Both the position numbers and the translations under genes were made by a program. Shown piece after piece: positions 1-6,144 of a stretch of 10,609 nt of DNA. The notes under the pieces were generated by a model, which did not search any database, was not told the origin of the DNA, and worked only from the letters and a program-made list of their open reading frames with translations. Position 1 is the stretch's first letter. Every line of letters begins with the position of its first letter. This stretch comes from JALYXS01 sp051003795 (GTDB taxonomy: Bacteria > Acidobacteriota > Terriglobia > Bryobacterales > Bryobacteraceae), in contig JBPCKZ010000118.1 of the NCBI GenBank assembly GCA_051003795.1, positions 1 through 10,609 on the forward strand, read 5' to 3'.

Positions 1-31
1 CCCAAGCTCCAAACCGGCCCTCCTTCAAGTC

Positions 32-109
32 GCTGTATCGAAAATGCTCCGGCGTTGACGATGCCTGCCTCACTCCACGATTCTGCCGCCGGAGCATCTC
101 CGATACAGC
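32..109. repeat. Imperfect 23-bp inverted repeat, 32-nt spacer
   Basis: The left arm at 32-54 (GCTGTATCG, then AAAATGCTCCGGCG) is the reverse complement of 87-109 except at two positions, where the right arm reads GGAG instead of GAAA. The spacer at 55-86 shows no coding sense. No T-run follows either arm, so it does not look like an intrinsic terminator. It could be a mobile-element relic, a regulatory hairpin upstream of the NTPase-TIR gene, or another interspersed repeat. Nothing else is recognisable in 1-216: the frames open at the left edge stop by about 143 and match nothing I know. Confidence 0.6.
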
Positions 110-216
110 ACTAAGACTTCGGGACAACTGTGGCCCGGATTGAATTCGGCGAGATGCGCGTTGTGCGGCGGGAACACTAGAGAGATTGGACTGAGGCATA
201 CTAACGGTTGTAGATC

Positions 217-699
217 ATGAGTGCTCCCCTGCTCGAAGAGGTTTTCAAGACCAGCGGTGTGCCGACGTTCACGTTCGTGGAGCCGTCAGAATACACAAAG
301 CTGCTCGTGGGCCTTCGCACTCCAGGACGTGGAGTTGTCATTGAAGGTCCGTCTGGCATAGGAAAGACCTCGGCTGTCGAAACGGCGCTAAAGCGGCTTG
401 GCGTGAGCGACACCGTCACAAAGTTGTCGGCACGGCGGCCGAACGACGTTGAATACATCGAGACTCTCCCGACTCTCGGTCATGTCGGTTTGGTCGTTGT
501 TGACGACTTCCACAAGCTCTCCGACGCAACCAGAGCTTCTCTAGCGGACTACATGAAAACGTTGGCCGATGAGGAGTCCAAAAGAACGAAGATTGTTGTC
601 GTGGGTATAAACAAGGCGGGCGAAAATCTGATCAGCTTCGCCCACGATTTAGTGAACCGCATCGACGTAATTCCAATTCGAAACCAATTCGAACGATAG
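217..699 (+). CDS. N-terminal half of NTPase-TIR protein: AAA-type P-loop NTPase domain
   Basis: This 160-residue product carries a clear nucleotide-binding core. The Walker A motif GPSGIGKTS is at residues 44-52, the Walker B strand LVVVDDFH at about 92-99 with D96/D97, and a sensor-1-like strand IVVVGINKAGE at about 126-136. This is the ATPase core of the AAA/STAND type, and it ends abruptly after NRIDVIPIRNQFER, before the lid. ATG 217 is chosen because an in-frame TAG lies at 211-213. No good Shine-Dalgarno precedes it. The residues expected next are found in another frame just downstream, so this is probably the front part of the TIR gene at 803-1744. In the intact family the NTPase would act as a regulatory switch controlling the TIR effector. 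That role is inferred from domain content only. Confidence 0.72.
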   Translation: MSAPLLEEVFKTSGVPTFTFVEPSEYTKLLVGLRTPGRGVVIEGPSGIGKTSAVETALKRLGVSDTVTKLSARRPNDVEYIETLPTLGHVGLVVVDDFHKLSDATRASLADYMKTLADEESKRTKIVVVGINKAGENLISFAHDLVNRIDVIPIRNQFER

Positions 700-802
700 C
701 GTTAGACAGGTCGTTACAAGAGGTGCCAGTGCCCTAAATGTTGTTATCAACGTCGAAGATGAGATAGTCACCGCAGCGCAGGGCAGTTTTTATGTCGCTC
801 AG

Positions 803-1744
803 ATGCTCGCTCGGGAAGTTTGCCAGCGTGCTGGAGTGCTAGAACGTCCAGATTCACAGACGCGGGTTGAGGTCAGTTTCCAATCGGTCAGCGCGGATGT
901 TTGGGAGCGGTTAGCTCAGGTTTTTCGTGCCCGCTGTGAAAAGTTTTGCAGAGGCACGAAGATCAGGAAGGAAGGGCGCGCGCCCTACCTTCACATCCTC
1001 CGGTGGTTGGCAGAAGGAAAGGAGTGGACACTTTCGTTGCGCGAAGCGATACGTCAGCATCCAGAGATGCGAGGTAGCGTCGGCCAAGTTGTCGACAAGC
1101 GGTACCTGCAGGAGCTAATCAATTCTGACCCAGATATTTCGCACGTCATTCACTACGACGCCACCGCTGAACAGCTAACCGTTGAGGATCCACAGTTCAT
1201 TTTCTTCATCCGTAATATCCCGTGGAAGCGGTTTGCGTCAGACCTTGGGTTTCTCGGTGTGGAATTCAAAAACCGTTACGACTTCGCCCTGTCTTTCGCT
1301 GGCGAGGATCGTACGATTGCCGAGGAGCTTTTTCGCCAGTTGGAAGACGCTGAGAGTGAGGTCTTCTACGACAAGAATGAACAACACAGAATTCTTGCCG
1401 TGGATATCGAGGAATATTTGCGCCCGATCTATCAATCTGAAGCTCGATTTGTAATTGTATTGTTGAGCCAGACCTATCCTAAGAAGATCTGGACCAAAAT
1501 CGAATCGGATATTTTCAAAGAGCGCTTTAGCACCGGCGACGTAGTGCCATTGTGGTTTTCTAACTCACCCGCAGGCATGTTCGATGAATCGCGAAGAGTG
1601 GGTGGTGTCACCATCGATATGTCGCTCCCAATCGACCAGGAGGTCGAAAAAATTGTTCGAGTTTTGCTTCGGAAACTTGCCGAGGTCCGTGAGCGACCGA
1701 CGGATGCTCCCGCCCAACCCACTTTCCCCGCGGGGACACTTTAG
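803..1744 (+). CDS. C-terminal half of NTPase-TIR protein: winged-helix-like region plus TIR domain
   Basis: The 313-residue frame begins at the first ATG, but homologous-looking sequence continues upstream in the same frame to about 698, so this Met is probably internal. Residues 1-60 look like the lid of an AAA ATPase and 60-150 like a winged-helix region (PYLHILRWLAEGKEW onward). Residues 159-295 form a TIR domain: YDFALSFAGEDR at 159-170 is the first strand and loop, FYDKN at 188-192 lies before the BB-loop region, and WTKIE at 230-234 places E234 where bacterial TIR NADases have their catalytic glutamate. Such TIR domains usually degrade NAD+ or make signalling nucleotides in antiphage defence. 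No NAD assay or partner gene is available here. The tail (DAPAQPTFPAGTL) is low-complexity. Local GC is low: row 1441-1500 has 23 G/C of 60. Confidence 0.75.
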   Translation: MLAREVCQRAGVLERPDSQTRVEVSFQSVSADVWERLAQVFRARCEKFCRGTKIRKEGRAPYLHILRWLAEGKEWTLSLREAIRQHPEMRGSVGQVVDKRYLQELINSDPDISHVIHYDATAEQLTVEDPQFIFFIRNIPWKRFASDLGFLGVEFKNRYDFALSFAGEDRTIAEELFRQLEDAESEVFYDKNEQHRILAVDIEEYLRPIYQSEARFVIVLLSQTYPKKIWTKIESDIFKERFSTGDVVPLWFSNSPAGMFDESRRVGGVTIDMSLPIDQEVEKIVRVLLRKLAEVRERPTDAPAQPTFPAGTL

Positions 1745-1862
1745 CCGTAACGTCCCAGATTGTCGGCAGTCCGGAAGTAATCAACACCGGTGAGTTGTCG
1801 GCAAATCGTACAAGTGCACCCTAAACGGCGTTGTGGGAACTTGCAAGAAGACTCCGACTGGA

Positions 1863-2051
1863 TTACGCCGTAGTGTTTGGCGATGCTGCGCACGATTGCG
1901 CGGCTTGCGCACTGTCGTAATGTGCGTTGACCTCGTGGACTGCCGCTGAATCGGCTGCCTTCAGGGCGCTAACCAGCTGCTTCGCTTGTCGCTTGAGTTG
2001 TTCGAGATCCGGGTGCTCGCGCATCCGGCGAGTGGGCAGCTTCCGTTTCAC
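1863..2051 (-). CDS. Short protein resembling the N-terminal stub of ankyrin-type proteins; probably truncated
   Basis: The 62-residue product opens with KLPTRRMREHPDLEQLKRQAKQLV followed by ALKAADSAAVHEV. This resembles the conserved start (LPARPxLExLKxQAKxLLxAxxxGD) that I know from acidobacterial and actinobacterial ankyrin-repeat and related proteins. In those, a segment of the ALHDAQLVLARxYGFxSWPKLK type follows. Here that part is missing, but another minus-strand frame of the same DNA reads SRAIVRSIAKHYGV, a plausible decayed version. A frameshift or deletion has therefore probably removed the rest. The start is GTG 2051-2049, with AAAGGA six bases upstream. Function unknown; it may still be translated as a small protein. 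Confidence 0.5.
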   Translation of the reverse strand: MKRKLPTRRMREHPDLEQLKRQAKQLVSALKAADSAAVHEVNAHYDSAQAAQSCAASPNTTA

Positions 2052-2057
2052 ATGAGA

Positions 2058-2063
2058 TCCTTT
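2058..2063 (-). promoter_or_regulatory. Shine-Dalgarno AAAGGA for the 1863-2051 gene
   Basis: On the minus strand AAAGGA lies six bases before GTG 2051-2049. It supports this GTG as a real, or formerly real, start and favours a gene rather than a chance frame. Confidence 0.45.
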
Positions 2064-2122
2064 CCATAGCGCCCGGTGTCCGCTCTAGCCGGAAAAGAAG
2101 TGTGCGGCGCCACAAATATTTT

Positions 2123-5100
2123 TCAGAAACTGAATTTCAATCCGAATTCAAAGACACGCGGTAGATTTCGCGTGGAAGTCACCTGCCCGCCCGTCGCGAG
2201 ATTCACCGCCGTTGCGGGAGTACTGAAACTCGCCGTGTTGGCCAGGTTATATACCTGAGCGCGGAAATCGACGCTCTTCGATTCGGTTATTTTGAAATTC
2301 TTGAACAGCGACGTGTCGAATTGGATCAACCGGTCGCCGCGCAGAATGCCCCGGCCCGCATCGCCGTACGTGTACTGCGCGGGGAGAACGAACGTGTCCA
2401 CCTGGTTCGGGAGCAATCCGCGGCAAGCGGGATTCGCCGAAACGAAGAACCAGCAGCCCACGTTTTGCGGAACCACGGGCGGCGCGATCGAATCGGGACG
2501 CTGATTCGCGGCGGCCGTATTGGCGCGATCGGTACTGATGGTCGGCGTATACGGCACGCCCGATTGGAGCGTGTTGATGCCTTGCCATTGCCAGCCGCCA
2601 ACGACGAAGTTCAGCAGCCGCGACGCGCTCGAAAACGGCAATTGCCAGACATAGCTGGTGACGAAATTGTGGGGCACGTCGAAGCTGCACGGCCCTTTGT
2701 TCAAGCGGTCCAAATAATAGGCGGGAGAGGCGCCCTCTTCGCTGCCGGGGCCGTCGAGGCACTTCGAATACGTATAGGCGGCCAGCAGCGACACGCCGCC
2801 CGAGAAGCGCCGCTCCAGCTTGGTTTGGAGGCTATGGTACGTGCTCGATCCGCCCCACTCCTGGAACAGAAAAACTCCCCAGTCGGGATAAGGCCTACGC
2901 CCCTGCACGTTGCCGGGACCCGGCAAGGGGACATTTCCCGCGGATGAATATTCCAGCCGCGTGCCCTTGTTGCCCACGTAAGCAATCTCGCCCGCCAGGT
3001 TTTTCCCGAACTCATGCTGCAGGTTCAGGTTCCAGGTCTGCGTGTAGGCCGACCGGAAAAATGTGCGCGTGGTGGTTGGGGATGGCGTGGAGCCCAAGGA
3101 AGCGAGCGGTTGGCCCAGAAAGTAGTCGGCCAAATTCCTTCGGGGAACCAGCGTGCTCGCGGTCGGCACGTCGTTATTGATCACCTGAATAAGATTGAAC
3201 GGGGGCGTTCGATAGAGCGGCTGCAACTGGTTCGTATCGGCATAAATGTAGAAGATACCGTAAGCCGAGCGCACGACCGATTTCTCGCTTCCGAACGGCT
3301 TCCAGGCCAAGCCGATCCGGGGGCCGGGGCAGCGATCGTCCGCGGGGCGGATTGAATACGGAAGGTGCAGTTGCTCGGTGGTCTCGAGCAGCGGGCGGAA
3401 AACGGCCCAGTTCTGCGCTTCTCCGGGCTGCGCCGTAAGGTCGGGGGTGCCATTCTTGGTTGGGATAATGATCTTGCCTGTCGCGAAATCGAAAGCATTC
3501 GTTTGGCCGCGGATGCCCGTATACCAGGAGTTCAGCTCCCAACGAAGGCCCAGGTTTAAGGTAAGATTCCGGCTGACGCGATAATCGTCCTGCCCGTAAA
3601 ACGACCAGAAGTCGCCGCTCACGCCGAAGATCTGCTGCGGCGTCGCGCGCTGCATGCTGCTCGGATCGCCCAAAAGAAAATCGGCGAACGCATCGCCCGT
3701 GTTCCCCGCGCTCAATGGGTTTTGCGTGTACTGGCCGTTGAACGTCATGGCGCCTTGCGAGGCGTTGCCATTCAGGAACGCGTGAGCCTGATGGGTTAGT
3801 TGAGCCCCGAACTTCATGTTGTGATTGCCCTTGACCCAGCTCACGGACGTCCGGTATTCGTAAGTGCGAATGCGATTGGCTTTCGGGCGGTTATCCGTGT
3901 TACCCGCGATGGTTGTGTAACCCGACAAGTTAATCATGGGGGCGGACGGCTGAAGGTTTGAGATACCGTCGTATCCGGTGATGCCGGCCATCGAGATGAC
4001 ATCCTTGCCATTGAAATTACTCGCATTCAGGAAGTAAAAGAACATCCGGTAGTAGCTGGCGGCCGATTCCATGGTGAGATTGGGCGAGAAGATATGGACG
4101 TAGCTCAGTCCCACGTTCTGCGCGCGGCTATGCAGCGGATAGTAGCCCAGAACCGGATAGCCTTGGACATCCCGCTCCGTATTGTCGATGTATGAGTAGC
4201 GGCTGACGAGGCTGTCTTTTTCGGTGAGGCGGGGAGAGACCTTGACGTCGAACTTATCGGTATCGAGAGAAAGCGCGGGCGAGTAAATGAACCGGTTCCC
4301 GGCGGAGTTGGGCGTGGGGAACCACGATTTGAAGTACAAGGCCTGCGGTGAAAGCCGGTTTGCCGGAATCACGTTGTTCGGAAATTGATCGCGGAGGAAC
4401 TGGCTGGGATTCGCGGGATTCACGCGAGTGGTCAACGGATCGTAGATCGGGCGCAAGCCGGTGAAAACGCCGTTCAACTGCCGCGGCGTGGGAATGATGG
4501 AATTCTGAGTGGTTCCCTGGCGGGTGCGTCCGCCTTCGTAATCGGCGAAAAAGAAGATCTTGTCCCGTTTGATGGGGCCGCCTAAAGTGGCGCCGAACTC
4601 GTTGCGCCGCAGTTCCGGCACGGTTTGCGCGAAGAAATTGCGCGCCTGCAGCTTGTCGTTGCGCAGGTATTCGTAAAGACTGCCGTTGAAACTATTCGAG
4701 CCGCTTTTCAGCACCGCGTTGATCACCGAAGGAAGCTGATATTCGGCGCTCATTCCGCCGGCCATGACTTTGAATTCTTCCAAGGCGTCGGTCGAAGGAG
4801 AAATGGATGTGCCGCCCTGTTCATATTCGGTAATGTCGAAGCCGTCCAGCAGCCAGCCCCCAGCCAGCCGCGAACTTCCGCTAATCCGCAACTGCACGCG
4901 AGAGGCGCGGATGCCCTGGCCGCCGGATGTGATGTCCTGACCGCCCGGCGTGTAGACCGCGCCCGGCGTCAACTGGGCGAGCTGCCAGAATGCCCGTCCG
5001 TTCAAAGGGAGATTGGCGATCGCCACGTTTTCGATTACCTGCCCGACCGAGGAGTTGTCCGTCACCAGCAGGGGGGAGGCCGCCTGAACTTCGATCGATT

Positions 5101-5437
5101 CGCCCGCCGTACCCAGCGCGAGCTTGATATCCAATCTCGCCTCCTGGCTCACCTGCAAGACGAGGCCGTTGATTGTGCTCGTTTTGAAGCCGTTCGCCTC
5201 CGCGGTGACGGTGTATCGGCCGATCGGCAAAAGCGGGATGGAAAAATCGCCAGCTTCGTTGGCAACGGCCTTGCGCTCGAGGCCGGTGGCTAAATTATGG
5301 GCGATGACGGTCGCCCCGGGGATGACGGCGCCCGATGGGTCGGTCACCGTGCCGAGCAACCGGGCCGTGGAATCCTGCGCGAGGAGGAGTGGTGCGAAGA
5401 GAGCGGCTAAAATTAACCTGAGTGGCTTCCCGTTCAT
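2123..5437 (-). CDS. TonB-dependent receptor, Oar-like, with N-terminal carboxypeptidase-regulatory-like domain
   Basis: This is an outer-membrane beta-barrel receptor of 1104 residues, the usual length for the large acidobacterial Oar-like family. Residues 1-20 form a signal peptide (LILAALFAPLLLA, cleavage before Q21). Residues 24-108 form a carboxypeptidase-regulatory-like/CnaB-type fold (LLGTVTDPSGAVIPGATV). The plug follows at about 115-245, with the family hallmark LPLNGRAFWQLAQLTPGA at 143-160 and LLDGFDITE at 196-204. The barrel starts near SGSNSFNGSLYEYLRN (245-260), runs to the end and finishes in FEFGLKFSF with the terminal Phe recognised by the BAM machinery. The predicted role is TonB-powered uptake of a large substrate such as a glycan or peptide. 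The substrate cannot be told, and no SusD, TonB or ExbB gene is adjacent. It is transcribed divergently from the 5504 gene. No frameshift is seen. Confidence 0.9.
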   Translation of the reverse strand: MNGKPLRLILAALFAPLLLAQDSTARLLGTVTDPSGAVIPGATVIAHNLATGLERKAVANEAGDFSIPLLPIGRYTVTAEANGFKTSTINGLVLQVSQEARLDIKLALGTAGESIEVQAASPLLVTDNSSVGQVIENVAIANLPLNGRAFWQLAQLTPGAVYTPGGQDITSGGQGIRASRVQLRISGSSRLAGGWLLDGFDITEYEQGGTSISPSTDALEEFKVMAGGMSAEYQLPSVINAVLKSGSNSFNGSLYEYLRNDKLQARNFFAQTVPELRRNEFGATLGGPIKRDKIFFFADYEGGRTRQGTTQNSIIPTPRQLNGVFTGLRPIYDPLTTRVNPANPSQFLRDQFPNNVIPANRLSPQALYFKSWFPTPNSAGNRFIYSPALSLDTDKFDVKVSPRLTEKDSLVSRYSYIDNTERDVQGYPVLGYYPLHSRAQNVGLSYVHIFSPNLTMESAASYYRMFFYFLNASNFNGKDVISMAGITGYDGISNLQPSAPMINLSGYTTIAGNTDNRPKANRIRTYEYRTSVSWVKGNHNMKFGAQLTHQAHAFLNGNASQGAMTFNGQYTQNPLSAGNTGDAFADFLLGDPSSMQRATPQQIFGVSGDFWSFYGQDDYRVSRNLTLNLGLRWELNSWYTGIRGQTNAFDFATGKIIIPTKNGTPDLTAQPGEAQNWAVFRPLLETTEQLHLPYSIRPADDRCPGPRIGLAWKPFGSEKSVVRSAYGIFYIYADTNQLQPLYRTPPFNLIQVINNDVPTASTLVPRRNLADYFLGQPLASLGSTPSPTTTRTFFRSAYTQTWNLNLQHEFGKNLAGEIAYVGNKGTRLEYSSAGNVPLPGPGNVQGRRPYPDWGVFLFQEWGGSSTYHSLQTKLERRFSGGVSLLAAYTYSKCLDGPGSEEGASPAYYLDRLNKGPCSFDVPHNFVTSYVWQLPFSSASRLLNFVVGGWQWQGINTLQSGVPYTPTISTDRANTAAANQRPDSIAPPVVPQNVGCWFFVSANPACRGLLPNQVDTFVLPAQYTYGDAGRGILRGDRLIQFDTSLFKNFKITESKSVDFRAQVYNLANTASFSTPATAVNLATGGQVTSTRNLPRVFEFGLKFSF

Positions 5438-5446
5438 TTCCGGTTC

Positions 5447-5455
5447 ACTATACCA
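5447..5455 (-). promoter_or_regulatory. Possible extended -10 promoter of the TonB-receptor gene
   Basis: The minus strand reads TGGTATAGT, an extended -10 (TGn plus TATAGT), ending ten bases before the ATG at 5437. The best-spaced -35 hexamer, AGTCGA, is poor. If used, transcription would start about three bases before the ATG and give a nearly leaderless mRNA. That fits the lack of a spaced Shine-Dalgarno (only GGAA right next to the ATG). The call rests on motif inspection alone. Confidence 0.3.
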
Positions 5456-5503
5456 TTTGGTTGTTTAGATCGACTTTTCAGTAGCTTTGCGCGTCTTTGA
5501 TTT

Positions 5504-6055
5504 ATGGACATGAAGTACGGGTTTGCCGTCGCGATGGCGGCGGCCGCTTTGGGAACGGCCATGGCCGAGGCTCCCCGGGTAAAGCGGGCCGCGCTCGCCG
5601 CGATGGAGAAAGGCTTCGACATGAAGCTGTTGAGCGCCGCGGCCCAGGAACCATTCGACCTGCTCGGCAACACGCGCGGCATCTACCTCGAAGGCTATGG
5701 CGCGGTTTTCACTGCGGAGATCGGGCTGGTCTATTCGCCGACGATCAATCCCTTCCGGCTGGCGATTCCCAAGCCGGAGATGATCGCCGTCCATCAGCGC
5801 AAGCTGCGACAGTTGCCGATTTTAAAGGAGAACATGCGGCAGATGCTGCTCGATTGCAGCGCGTCGCTCGATAGCGTGCCGCCGGCCGAGCAGATTGTGG
5901 TGAGCGTCATCCTGTTCAATCGCGCTTGGGAAGATACGTCGGGATTGCCGTCGCAGATCATGATGCAGGCGGAGCGCCAGAAACTGTTGGACGTGCAGAC
6001 TGGGCGCGCGGCTCGCGCGAATCTGGAGAACGCGATCAAGGTGCAAGAGCTTTGA
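5504..6055 (+). CDS. Secreted protein of unknown function upstream of gspE
   Basis: The 183-residue product has a clear Sec signal peptide: FAVAMAAAALGTAMA with an A-M-A site, cleavage expected after residue 21. The mature part is about 160 residues, soluble, with no further membrane segment and no cysteine pair typical of lipoproteins. Recognisable stretches are GIYLEGYGAVFTAEIGL (about 59-75), then a charged helical region. I do not recognise the family. ATG 5504 is followed by a second in-frame ATG at 5510, either of which could start it; neither has a strong Shine-Dalgarno. Its stop (6053-6055) is 88 bases from the gspE ATG, but 85 of these are the repeat at 6060-6144. Without it the two genes would be separated by three bases, suggesting an original operon and a T2SS-linked periplasmic role. 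Confidence 0.75.
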   Translation: MDMKYGFAVAMAAAALGTAMAEAPRVKRAALAAMEKGFDMKLLSAAAQEPFDLLGNTRGIYLEGYGAVFTAEIGLVYSPTINPFRLAIPKPEMIAVHQRKLRQLPILKENMRQMLLDCSASLDSVPPAEQIVVSVILFNRAWEDTSGLPSQIMMQAERQKLLDVQTGRAARANLENAIKVQEL

Positions 6056-6059
6056 GGTA

Positions 6060-6144
6060 TTGTGGCGCGGGCACTCGTTCTCCCGTTGAAAACCCTGTGT
6101 CCACACGAGTGTGGACACGGCAGGCACGAGTGCCCGCGCCACAA
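6060..6144 (-). repeat. Palindromic interspersed repeat, short copy abutting the gspE start
   Basis: The outer arms TTGTGGCGCGGGCACTCGT (6060-6078) and 6126-6144 are perfect 19-bp reverse complements. Inside, 6097-6118 is a second perfect palindrome: GTGTCCACAC, a GA centre, then GTGTGGACAC. The right part matches the copy at 9890-10000. On the minus strand the loop starts ACAGGGTTTTC, like ACAGGGTTTCG of the other copy, so the two are in opposite orientation. The left arm is shortened: after GCACTCGT the CTGCCGTGT block is missing. The minus strand reads VARALVPAVSTLVWTQGF and WRGHSCLPC. The last A is also the first base of gspE ATG 6144. Too small to encode a transposase, so any mobility would be in trans. 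Confidence 0.88.

Larger units (their letters stand above)
217..1744 (+). pseudogene. Frameshifted AAA-NTPase/winged-helix/TIR gene (whole locus)
   Basis: The two reading frames annotated separately at 217-699 and 803-1744 read best as one gene. Frame 1 ends at TAG 697-699. Frame 2 is open from 671 and from 698 continues as SVRQVVTRGASALN, then through NVVINVEDEIVTAAQGSFY into the Met at 803, with no stop and no start codon in between. Removing one base (for example T697) joins them into about 508 residues: P-loop NTPase, lid, winged-helix-like linker and C-terminal TIR. No slippery heptamer is visible at the junction, so an ordinary one-base insertion or a base-calling error is more likely than programmed frameshifting. 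Whether the gene is truly dead cannot be decided from the sequence alone. Confidence 0.7.

Noticed and set aside
32..109. Intrinsic terminator at the inverted repeat
   Set aside because: The loop is 32 bases and no T-run follows in either direction.
690..703. Programmed frameshift joining the NTPase and TIR halves
   Set aside because: No slippery heptamer, strong internal Shine-Dalgarno or pseudoknot is evident at the junction. A mutation or sequence error is simpler.
1726..1803. CCCCGCGGGG palindrome and a direct repeat TTGTCGGCA (1760-1768, 1795-1803) after the TIR gene
   Set aside because: They hint at an insertion-sequence relic, but are too short, with no transposase fragment or terminal inverted repeats, to support a call.
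2099..2116. Possible third copy of the repeat (minus strand TTGTGGCGCCGCACACTT)
   Set aside because: Only the first nine bases match the repeat end, and no second arm or inner palindrome is present, so chance is likely.
4625..5293. Plus-strand frame of 222 codons opposite the TonB receptor gene (likewise 2321-2947)
   Set aside because: Both lie wholly inside the receptor gene on the other strand, are rich in Arg, Ala and Gly, and show no motif or ribosome binding site.
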